This document shows positions 1 through 33,840 of a stretch of 64,000 nt of DNA, in pieces (the stretch's first letter is position 1; every line of letters starts with the position of its first letter). The translations under genes were made by a program, and so were the position numbers. The notes beneath the pieces were generated by a model. The model was not told the origin of the DNA and searched no databases. It saw only the letters and a list, made by a program, of their open reading frames with translations. This DNA comes from Siniperca chuatsi (Eukaryota; Chordata; Actinopteri; Centrarchiformes; Sinipercidae), in NCBI RefSeq assembly GCF_020085105.1, contig NC_058053.1, positions 17,816,388-17,880,387 of the forward strand. The letters are read 5' to 3'.

Positions 1-1249
1 GTTCACAGTGCATAGCATCAGTCTTCCCTCACCACAACCCTTTCTGTTTAGATTCCAGTATTATTTCTGAGGAGATACAGTATATACAACCACTAGGAGG
101 GCAAGCCATCTGAGATTTTGGGTATTAACATTGTTTGCAACAGAGTAAATGTAGAGATGAATATCCATGAAAAAGAGGCAAGGAAGATCAGCGTGAGTGA
201 AAGTGTGTAAAAAAAAAAAAGCTAATATGTACATACATGTCTGTCGTGAGGAAAGACTGCAAAGATTAGCCACAGACTAAATGTTCAATATCTTCCTCGT
301 GCTAGAGTTTCAACATGACAAGACATCAAGGAGAAGACAGAAAATGTTTAATCCAAGCTGGTCAATCAAAATATTTAGGATATATTAAAGTCTTGTTCTT
401 TGTTGATGCCACTAGTTTCATGTTTGCCTCCAAGACATCTGTTTTCCTGTGATGTATCATATTTCCTATCTCTGCTGACCCTATCTTTAAATTAGTGTTT
501 TAATCAGTAACTTTCAATTTCTTGTGTAAAAAATTATAAAATGTTCAAGTTTTTCAGCACAGACAGGTGGAATAACAGAGGCAGCTTCCGGCCAGTTGTT
601 TATTGATTTATTTTATTCCTCTCTGAGGTCAGAGGTTTGCACACTGGGCTGTGTGTTCCCATCCTGTTCTTAGCGGTTTGTTCCCAAACTGTCCACCCCA
701 GGGGACAGTCTGGGTCCAGATGAAATTTATGGTGTCAGACGGGGGAACTTTTAATAGATCTAATGTGATTTAGGAATGAAATGCAAACACACCCACGTAC
801 ACACAGGGAGAGATTATGGTTACTGCATTTTATACAGTAAAGAGGAGGAATTTTCTCAGAAATGTCTTGATATGCGTCATGTCATGAAAGCCCTTGCTTA
901 GGTTTACAGAAGCAGTGAAGTGAAAATGTAAATATGTCAACTTAGAAATCAATTGTACTTAGAAAAGTAGGAAATAGAATCCAGACAGAGGGAAAAAAAA
1001 TATATCTCATTGATGAACATTTAAAAAACTAACTTAATACAGTACCAGACTGAAAAGCTGTGTTTTACTGCCATTTGTGGTTGAAAGTTTTAAGTTTGCT
1101 GCTTCACTTATGTTGTGGTCAAAAGTATGCTCTTTTGTACCTTGAGCCACACCCAACCATGATGTCATGGTGTACTGACCCACCCTGTAGTACACTTACA
1201 CATCACTGCAGCAAGGTGAGGTGTTAAACTACTGGTGTTCAGTTACTCT

Positions 1250-2497
1250 TTAAAGGGTGAGTTCACCCAAATTACAAAGAAAAATATATTTTCTTACTTG
1301 TAGTGCCATCTATCCATGCAGGTAGCTTTTGTTTCATTGTCTTATTTCATTGGTAGATTTTTAATCCACAGATCCTGAATAGTTTTTATTGAAATATATC
1401 TGCTTAAGAAATTGTCCCAATGAAAACTGAAGACAAACAGAGCATATTTGTTGTGAGTTTACAAAGTAACAGGGACATTGTTTCTGGAGAGATGTAGCTG
1501 TTGACATTTTTGAATGTAACATTTCAATGCTGTGAGCACCACTAATGAATATTACATTCCCCTTCATTGTATTGGGGTGGCAGCAGAAGATAGCTCAAAA
1601 ATGAAAAGAGCAAATCCTCAGGGCTTGACACCGTAAGGGTAATAGTGTCGTAGTGTACGATATTTCGGACTCACTCGAAGTCTTTAAAGATCAATTCACT
1701 CTATTTGAATGTGAGCAGGACTAGTGGGAAGGGGTGTAGTTCTCCCGAGTAAAGCCTTCGGCGTTGTACACGGCGACTCAGGGAAAGTAGCGATGGCTCC
1801 GGAGTGGAGACTAAAGTAGCGGTCACCCATCTGACTCGGGTTGGAGGCCGCATGGATCTGGACAGGCAGACAGGTCTGTGAGGCGAGGAACAGGTGGTGC
1901 AGTATAGACTGCAGTGGAGTTGGTGGTGGGGTGTGGAGACTGACCGTCAATGGAACCAAGAGCATGGAGCAGGTTGGATCCAAAGGGTCCGACTCCGTGG
2001 TGGAGTTGTAGGAGACAGGTTAGGTGGAGCGGCTGGAGAGGCAGGCTGACAGGAATCCAAACGGAGACAAAACTGTGTTCTCCGGCACAGGATAATCCTG
2101 AGGCAGAGACAGGATCAAAAACGTGGTAACCAAACAACACTAGCAAATGGTCCTTAACGTGTAAGTTAGGAGCCTTGGCGTAGTAGTCGTACAAGTGTAC
2201 AGACAAAATCTGGTGTTGTGGAAGAGCCTGGTATTTGAGCTGTGGAGACTGATGGATGATTGGAGACAGGTGTGCCGGTGATCAGCAGCAGGCGGGAAAC
2301 CACGAGCCAGACCAGAAGACCTACACACACATACACACACAAACATCCATAGACGAGTCGGGGACATACAAGACACACCAGGGAAGGAGAGCACAACAGA
2401 GGACACGTGGCTGGGGAGGATAAAGTGGCTGACTACCACAAATAGTGTGTGAGAAAATGTGTTTTTTGTGTGTAATTTCAATGAACTATCCCTTTAA
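1250..2497. mobile_element. TTAA-bounded MITE carrying a nested GC-richer insertion
   Basis: The left end at 1250 reads TTAAAGGGTGAGTTCACC and the right end at 2497, read on the other strand, starts TTAAAGGGATAGTTCA. These are imperfect terminal inverted repeats of about 25 bp with a TTAA at each edge. I recognise these ends as those of a very common teleost MITE. The middle, roughly 1612-2440, is clearly GC-richer than its surroundings and unlike the usual MITE interior, so I infer a second element inserted into the first. The identity of the inner block is unknown. Confidence 0.6.
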
Positions 2498-4082
2498 TCT
2501 TGTGTGTCTTTGAAAGAGACTGAGAGACAAGAAGTTGACCAGAAATAGCTGCCTCACACCTGCATCTCTGGATCTTATTCGATTAGTTAGTAAAAAAAGT
2601 CACCTTCCTCTTCTTGGCAGCATCACAACATTCAATGCATTCTTTCGTTTAGATGTTTGGTTCAAATCCGGACTCACACATGTCAGGTTTAAATGGTGGA
2701 GATTGTCCGTAATCCTCCTCACACATTCCTACAGCTGCAAAAGATGGGGCTGGGACATCTCGTGGTCAATGAGCTATGTGATATATGAAAGAAGGGGTTA
2801 ATCCTTGGAAAAAATATTGCTATGGTAGATATAGGAATAGCTAGGAAAGACAAAGTATTTGCTGTTTCTGAGATCTTATACATATCTGCTGTGTGTTTGC
2901 TATTATTTCTGCCTTCAGCATCCCATCACCCCATACCTTAGCCTCAGTCACTTTGTTCACCTAGCCAGGGTGTGTGTGTTTTTATGTGTGTGGTAGTTTA
3001 TGCCCCTCATATGAGGTGAGAGGTGATCGGATAAGAAGCAGACACCAGTTGGCAGACCAGTGTGGGAAGGGCTGGTGTTTTATTGCTTTTTTACGATCTT
3101 TCCTCTAGTCTGTTTCTTAACCGTCCTAATTTTGTGTGTATATTCAGAGTCACTCTTCCTTTTTTTGCCATTTATTACGACTTTTCTATCCTCTGTGTGG
3201 TTAAATCTTGTAATTTCAGTCTGTTTTTATTTCCTCCTGACACACACCTCTCGCTCACCTGTCTGTCTGTCGGTCTGTCTTGTAGTCCCTCTTATTTATC
3301 TGACTGTGTGAAGTTTGATGATTTCAACCACCACAGCAGTGATTTTCTGGGGCTGAGACCTTAAATGTATCTTATAAAAGGAAGTGACTACTATCAGTTT
3401 ACCCTTGAAATACATCCATAAAAGCCATTCAAATTACAGTACTGTGTAGTTTTGATAAGTTCACTGTCATGATTGGTGTCTGGAGCATGTTTCACTGCTG
3501 TGAGCTCACAGAGTTACACACACTTCTTTACGGCCGAATCGCACCCAGATCTAACCCCAACCCCCTCACATTAACACACACATACACATACATAGATCTA
3601 GGGTCTTGCTTTGGTGGTGTCATTGTAGTCTTATGCTTATCTGTATAAAGACGTGTGTGTGTGGTGCTGTAAAACATGGACTGTTTACACACAGGCATGA
3701 TTCCGTGTTTCCTCTGTTGCCACAGTGATGTTATGTTATTGATTCAGCAATGATAATACTGATGATAATTACAGCAATCTACTAGCAGACTGTGTAGATA
3801 AAGGAGTTTGTGTAATGTGGGCATAAATAACATGCAGCAAGGGTGTTTTCTTGTTTTGTTTTTCGCATTGTTGACTGCGGAAAACCACAGTCCATCTTGA
3901 CATCAAAATTGTGCTATATTCCTGTTTCACATATGACATGCCACATAGTATGCCTCACAGGTAACACAGAGAAAGGCATGTTACAGTTTAATATGAAATC
4001 TAAAAGGTAAAAGGGAAAAATGAAACTCAGCTCATATAATTGGCTAAAACTCTTTAACTTACTACACTTAATATTAGGCCTG

Positions 4083-4250
4083 CAGCTAACAATCGTTTGT
4101 ATTATCAATTAATCTGGCAATTATTTTCTCTTAATAATTAATCGTTTGGTCTATGAAATGTCAGAAAATAGTGAAAAATGTCCGTTACAGTTCACTAAAG
4201 CCCAAGCTGAGGTCGTCTAATAGCTTGTTTTGTCCAACCAACAGGTCAAA
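4083..4250. repeat. Dispersed teleost repeat fragment (AATCGATTAAT-type)
   Basis: The text around 4083-4150 contains GCAGCTAACAATCG and TTATCAATTAATC followed by a TTTTCTCTTAATAATTAATCG run. Related fragments occur at 34720-34970, 35255-35545, 36670-36950 and 58225-58480. The family is a non-coding MITE-like repeat common in fish; this copy is truncated. Confidence 0.55.
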
Positions 4251-5834
4251 TCCGTAAAATTACCAATCAACATTGACATAAGACCAATCCTCATAATTGA
4301 CAAGCTGGAACTTCCTTATACAAATTGAAGGCCAAAGGACAGTGAATGTCGTATGTTGTGCAGACTGTAAAGCCCTCTGAGACAAATTAGCATTTTTTGG
4401 GGCTGTATACAGTAAATAAAATGTACTTGACTTTCTACAATACCGCCTCAAAACTCCTGGAGATTATTGGTCAGCTGTGATCTACCCTCTGCCTGCCTCA
4501 TTTCCTTCTCTTCCCCCTGTGACTTCAGTAGATTCGGCCGCTGATTGATGGCTTGTCATATCCCATTATAAAGCTCATGAGATGTGATGTGAGCCATCTG
4601 TGACAGGAAGAAAAATAAAGTAGCACAGACAGCTACAGTTACAGAAAAAATTCTGTAGGCAGGACATGCCTCCTGAGCTTCATAATCTGGTAAAGTCATG
4701 ACCAGCCTTCAAAGAGGAACTCCATCCTCATGTATGTGTGTTCAGTGTCCTTTAGTGAATCCAAGACATGTCTGTTTGAAGACCCCTCGACTTCCTCTGA
4801 TCTACATTTCAGATTCTCCGTTTACACAGGTTCAGAATTTTATTATACTACATGGTTAAAAGAATGCTTTCTCTTTCTTATCTCTCAATCTGCATTTCTA
4901 CTTTACTGGCCAGTCGTATGGTTTCTGCTACAGAATATGTCCATCCAACTCATCCTAACTCAAACTTATTTATTTTTTCTTTTGTTTTGTGGCTAGGTGA
5001 TGATTTCAGGGCCTCTCATGCATTCCCCCCACTGCTTTTTTGTCATCTGTGATTTTTCTTGCTGTTTCAACTTTATACTTAGGGGGGGTTGACTGATTTG
5101 TAGGCTTACATGTGGCCACTCTTCACCCAGCAGAGACAGAAAGGGTAAGAATACAGGCTGAAAAAGAAGGATAAGAAGAGATGCAAAGGGATCTGCGAAC
5201 ACTCGAGAGTTTTGGAGAGAAGGGGAGGAAATGTTGTGTGGAAGTAGTGTGAGCAGATAAGAATGGGGAGTATAGAGGTATGAAGGAAGTAAACTGTGGA
5301 GGACTGGTAATTAAAGAGTGGGGAGGGCCGGAGAGATTTAGCTCAGGACAAGATGGAGAACGGAAATGATGAAACAACAGGCTACAGTATGATGTATGGA
5401 ACAGATGTGGTCGGTACTAAGCGTTCAGTATGCTCAAAACTAACTAGTTCTTACGATGTGTTGTCCAACCAGGTGCCTAATCAGTCTCCAGGAACTCTGT
5501 GTCTTTTACATGTCTTTGTAGTCTTGACATAATCAGTAATACAAATGGGGATAGGAGCAATACAACAATGAGTCATTCATGAGTATGTACACATCAAAAG
5601 TGACAGAAGTAGTTATGTGAAGAATGAAAAAAGAGCTTGAGAGAGAAGTTAAAACCCTGCATATTCTCTCACCTCCCCACACCTGGCAAACCGCTGCATG
5701 AAGAGGGCGTGCATGTCGGGAAAGCTACATTGTTTGTCGGAGCTCAGTCATAAATTATACCTTTACAAAGAAAATAATGTTCAGTTTTGATTGTCAGAGA
5801 CGTATTCATTTAACTACATGTTCATTATTGAGGT

Positions 5835-6125
5835 TGTAGTTTGCAGTGGTGTTTAACTGGTCTGATTATATTGAGAGGTGTTTCTTATGTTTTGCCCACA
5901 TTTTACAAACATGAGGAAGGAAGAATATTAGAAACACATTTCTATATAGTCCAGTACAACACAACCACTAACTTTGACCTCAATAATAAACATATAGTTG
6001 AATTAACACCTCTCGGAAAGTTTGAACAAAAACTGAATATTGTAAACTTTGTGATAGAAGAAAATGTGGCAGAGCTGTTGTGCTGGATTGCATTAGATTG
6101 TATAGGTGTACCTAATGAAGTGGCC
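5835..6125. repeat. Dispersed MITE-like repeat (CCAGTTTATTAGGTACACC family), diverged copy
   Basis: The right end (GGTGTACCTAATGAAGTGGCCA at about 6105-6126) and internal blocks such as AACACCTCTC and GCATTAGATTGTATAGGTGTACC match the elements at 34988-35254 and 47048-47408. It contains a chance open frame of 136 codons that crosses a CA repeat; I do not regard that as a gene. Confidence 0.5.
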
Positions 6126-6624
6126 AGGGAGTGTATTTTCACACACACACACACACACAAACACACAAGTATGCCTTTAGAAACAATAGAGAACATGATG
6201 TTTCATAGCAAAGGAAACAGGTGTCAGTTTCCTTCCAGATCTAAACTTTAAATTGCATCTATAATCTTGACAAGAATGTGAAAATGATTTATTCTGACTA
6301 TGATGTTTTTATATTATATATTTTATGAAACTGAATCCACATTAAATGATGAAGAGGATTGGGAGTCACTGTTGTGTTCTGCTGAGGTGCATACACACAC
6401 TAAACAGCCATCAGTACTGGGGGTGAAATAATTACAGTAATATCGTGACATACAGTTTCTTCTCAGGATACACTGGCATCAATATTGTGACATGTTCTTC
6501 TCACCAGAGTCAGAGATGTTTACGTGCTGTTTCATTCACACATTCGGGGTTCTACCAGTTTATGACTGTTTTGACATTTGAATAATTGCACATTTTTAGC
6601 CACACAATCAGTGTGGTTCAGTTG

Positions 6625-6955
6625 GTCGGTAGGTCCACCACTTTGGTCCATTGAAATATCTCAACAACTACTGTATGGATTGCCATGAAATTGTGTACAG
6701 ACATTCATGGCCCCCAGAGGATGAATCCTGATGACTTTGGTAATTGCCTGACTTTTCCTCTAGCACTACCATGATGCAAAATACCTGCAATACTCATCAC
6801 GTTCCTATCAGCCTCTGCTGTATGGTGCTAATTAGCAAATGTTAGCTTGGAAACACGCTAAACCAAGATGTTGAGCATGGCAAATATACCTGCTAAACAT
6901 CAGCATGTTAGCATTGTCACTGTGAGCATGTTAGCGAGCTGTTAGCATTTAGTGT
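6625..6955. repeat. Dispersed percomorph repeat
   Basis: This block contains the phrases TGGATTGCCATGAAATTGTG, AGGATGAATCCTGATGACTT and several GTTAGCATG/GCTAATTAGCAAATG motifs. I recognise it as a high-copy non-coding repeat of percomorph fishes. No coding potential. Confidence 0.6.
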
Positions 6956-8690
6956 GTCGAAGTGCAGCCTCACAGTCCAGTCCTCTGGCTGTTTTCATCT
7001 GTCAATGTAAAAATTCACAGCAAACACCATATGACACACCGCTGTTATTCATGTGGCGTTTGAGTTTTCGTGACAGGACTGTTGTCTGTCTGTTGTCTGC
7101 TCTACAGGCAACAGCTGCATTGTCAAGACTGATGCAGAGACAAAACAAACACCTCCTGTTCCAGAAAGCCACCCATAGACAAAGCTCTGACTACAAGACA
7201 CACACACACACACACAGCTAGCCATTAGTTATATTCAGAGTTCAGCTGAGGCTTTATCTCACACTATCTGCATCTGATTTGTCTGTGAGCTTGTTTGAAT
7301 TGTTGTATGACATTGTTTAGGCTCCCTGCAGTTTTATTAATTCCTTCGAGACCCTTGGCTCTAGCTTCATATAACAACATCGCTGTGTGTTCTCACAGGA
7401 ACCCTGTCAGGCCCCAAAACCCCAGGGGTCATCATTTACTGACCACATCATGCAGGCATGCTCAATGCAGTCTTCGCTGTGTGTTTTTTGACCCTTTTAA
7501 AAGTGCTGTCCTCGTATTATTCTGTTTCCATCCCACCAACCCTTGTCAACTCTTTACCCCTGATATGTAAATTACACACTCATCATCCTGTTTCTGAGGA
7601 ACACTGAGATGTATGTGTCTGTGTTTGAGGCACCTGTTCGACCTGATCTTTCAGTTGAAGCTCCTCGCCCTCACACACCCCACCTGCACTGAACAACTCC
7701 TCAGTATTCATTCCCCTTTGCTGGAGTGTGTTTGTTTGTATCCTGCAGTAGGGAAAGAGAGGATATACTTTACTGCCGAATCTGTAGACACATCGTAAAT
7801 CTATCTATTAGGAGATAAAAATTAGATATTTATAAATGTAACAGAGGTGTGGTTTGGAGAACAGAAATATACTTCTGCCACTGCCAGACACATTTTTCTT
7901 CCTTCCTATCTGCCTGCCTGTCTTCTCTCTTTCATCACTCTGAGTATCATAATCAAATTGTTATATTTAGCTTGCAGATTAGGAGGCTGTCTGCAGTTTC
8001 TAACAGTCAGCATTTAAAATAATCTTTAAACAGCCCTTAACCTAGCCTTTAGCATTTGCTGCGAGTGTCTTTTTTTCCATTAGGGACACATTTGACAGCA
8101 GAGTCTGGCTTTATCTACTTTAACTTAATCTCCTCACTGCTCTATCCGGCCTGTCTTGGAATGACTTGTGTGTGTGGGATAAGATAAATGAGGGGAAATA
8201 TATTTCAGCATGCAGGTTTTAATTTGTATCGAGGCAGATTCTAAAACAAGACTATATTAGGTCATTTGTGTGTAAGAATCTCTAATTGTGTCTGCTCGTT
8301 CTGTCCCTAACAAGCTGAAAAGAACTAAAAGGAGTTCAGTGACGATAAAATGTATTCTTGAGATGTTTCTGTATGGCATCAGTTTTTACCCATCAGCTGT
8401 TCTCCGACAGTGGACATTTGTAAATACACTGTTTGACCACTGGATGGGTGTAGAGAGTCTGAAGTGCTGAAGGAGAGGATTTCAGTAAAAAAAGAAAAAG
8501 GTGTTTGTCTCCCCCTAGTGTTGCAATCAGAAAATACAAGCAGAAATTTACAAAGTTAAAATGTGGGAAATGTTTTTAATTGATAGATTATGGTTTGTCA
8601 TACTTCTTGTTGCATTGTTGTGATACTTTGGTTCTCAACTGTTGTCATATTTTCAAATCTTCTCTTCTCTTCTGCTTCCTCTATTTTCAA

Positions 8691-8696
8691 CAGGTA
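8691..8696 (+). promoter_or_regulatory. Candidate recursive splice site (zero-length exon)
   Basis: A long pyrimidine-rich tract (about 8660-8688) ends in CAG at 8691-8693 and is followed directly by GTAAGT at 8694. An acceptor and a consensus donor are thus fused with no exon between them, 200 bp before the first collagen exon of the window. This is the layout of a recursive splice site, known from long introns in flies and vertebrates. It may equally be chance; nothing here shows use. Confidence 0.3.
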
Positions 8697-8892
8697 AGTT
8701 TAAATTTTTTGTTATCCCAGATGTCACCAATGTAACACTCATGATGTTATTGATAAAAAGAAATCAAACAATAATTGATTCAGATCAGTTATGCACCAAA
8801 CTGTAAGCCAATGTGCAGCTGGCAGTTTATTTGGTGTATTGCACCCTTGACTTGAAGTTGATCAACTCTCTTTTTTTATACCTCAATCTCAG

Positions 8893-32099
<23,207 letters not shown>

Positions 32100-33058
32100 A
32101 AGACTCTACGGTAACGCTGACAGAAAGAAGTTGCTCCATTGACAGTGGTCTAATGTTGTCTCTCTGTCCATGTACTAAACTAAACAAAGGGGGATCTGAA
32201 ATGCTGATTTAGACTAATGTAAATGGGAAACTTTCTCCCTGAGCCACAGAGCTCAGATATGCATTGACTTTCTTGAGCTTTGAGTGTATATGTCCCACTG
32301 TAGATAAAACGGGAGAAGCCCCATAATGAAGTCAACAGCATTATGGGAAAGCAGGTATTTTGTGTTAAATGTGGATTGGTGCTTACTGTTTAACTTATTA
32401 CCTCAGCTACTATGACGCAATGTTAACGATCAGAGACCGTACACTACAGCTGAACCAAAGATGCCCATGTGTATGCACTGCTTCAGTCTATCTAGATGTT
32501 TTTATTGTTTAGGGTACACAGCCCACCATAAAGCCGCCAACACTGCTTCTCAGCCAACTGAAGAATGTGTCATTAGAGGTCTTGACCAAGTGCTGGTTCA
32601 TACTATTGACAGTATTATCCTGCTTTTATTCTCTATGCTCTTACAAAACCTATTTTTATAATATCAAAGTCTTTTCAATCTGTTTTATGCATTTATCAAC
32701 CATTGCAAAACTGTCTAACTCTTTATTTTTCATACACCATATGTTCACACAATGCACTGATTCTCTTTGTATTTATATCAGCTGAATGAACTTGACCCCC
32801 TTCCCTAAGAGTTTAAATATATATATATATATCTTATCTAATACTACTCATGTCACACTCATTTTCCTTTGCAAACCTACTAACTATTGAACTGCCCCAA
32901 ACTGCCAACAGGACAGAATGTAAACAGCTTGGCTCAAAGGTCTGACTGACTGTAGCAAATCCTAGCTGTGGTCACTATCTGAGTCTGGGTTAGATTAGAG
33001 CATTTTACACAATTTAGAAAGTAGGTCAAATGTTCTGTACTAGAAACACTTGTCTGGA

Positions 33059-33064
33059 AATAAA
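33059..33064 (+). terminator. col4a2: Likely col4a2 polyadenylation signal
   Basis: AATAAA lies 960 bp after the col4a2 stop codon, giving a 3' UTR of about 1 kb (32100 to about 33080). A second AATAAA lies at 33231-33236. Which one is used cannot be decided from sequence. Confidence 0.55.
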
Positions 33065-33241
33065 CAGTTTGATTAAACCGGAAATATACTGACATTTCTT
33101 TTAATTGTAATGTAATTTTCATAACATGATCATTTCATTGGATTGTAAAGATTAAATGTTGTTTGTTATACTTCTGACTGTCATTTTACTCACAAGTTTA
33201 TCTAAATCTGACAGACCGGACGGACTGCAAAATAAAAAATC

Positions 33242-33247
33242 TTTATT
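33242..33247 (-). terminator. rab20: Likely rab20 polyadenylation signal
   Basis: TTTATT on the plus strand is AATAAA on the minus strand, 594 bp after the rab20 stop codon. It lies within 200 bp of the col4a2 signals on the opposite strand, so the two transcripts end tail to tail or overlap slightly. Confidence 0.5.
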
Positions 33248-33840
33248 ATGACTGCATATTTAAAAATGCAGCAAGGATATTTACTCTTTACACTCATTGA
33301 AAAGTTCCAAATGTGTTAATAAAATCTAAACAACGCTAATAACAGAGCATAAAACAAAACAATAGAAGTGTGATTTGTGGAAACTTTAAAATACACCTAT
33401 AATAAACACAGTGCAATGTGCCAACCATCTAACAATTAGTGCTGTTAAATTTGTGACATCATCATTCCAAAACATTAACAAATACAGTAGCAGTGATTGA
33501 CTTCTTATGTGTGTTTGCCCACAGACACATCTTTGGGGTAGTTTCAGTTGTTGGGGTGGAAGGTTTCAAAGCATCGAGTGATAACGCAGCACGCACTTCC
33601 TTACATAGAAATACTTAAAATGTCAGTGGACACTATGAACGCTAGTTGCTTTTTCTGACTGTCTTCATAGAATAAAGAATGTGTGTGTTCCCAGGAGGTC
33701 ATTAATACTATTGGGTCTCAGTCAAGGCAAATGTAGTACCATCACAGTATGTATTTGGTGTGCAGACCAACCTGTTGATTGTCCTTTGGTAAAAACAAGT
33801 CTCTGCTGGTTGCAGCCTCTCCACCTTTCTCTGGCAGATC

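Larger units (their letters stand above)
1..8892 (+). other. col4a2: col4a2 intron (3' portion), no coding exon seen
   Basis: The first collagen exon in the window begins after a good acceptor at 8891-8892, and its protein aligns to a point about 65 residues into collagen IV alpha-2. The signal peptide and 7S-domain exons must therefore lie before this window, and this stretch is intron. I looked for a cysteine-rich 7S exon and for Gly-X-Y runs and saw none. The interval holds several dispersed repeats (listed separately), short CA runs at about 6140-6160 and 7199-7217, and a candidate zero-length splice site at 8691. The remaining short open frames look like chance. Confidence 0.75.

Noticed and set aside
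1823-2206. 127-codon minus-strand frame
   Set aside because: It lies in the GC-richer insertion of a MITE, with competing frames on the same strand and no recognisable domain.
5841-6251. 136-codon plus-strand frame
   Set aside because: It lies in a diverged copy of a dispersed repeat and reads through a CA microsatellite.
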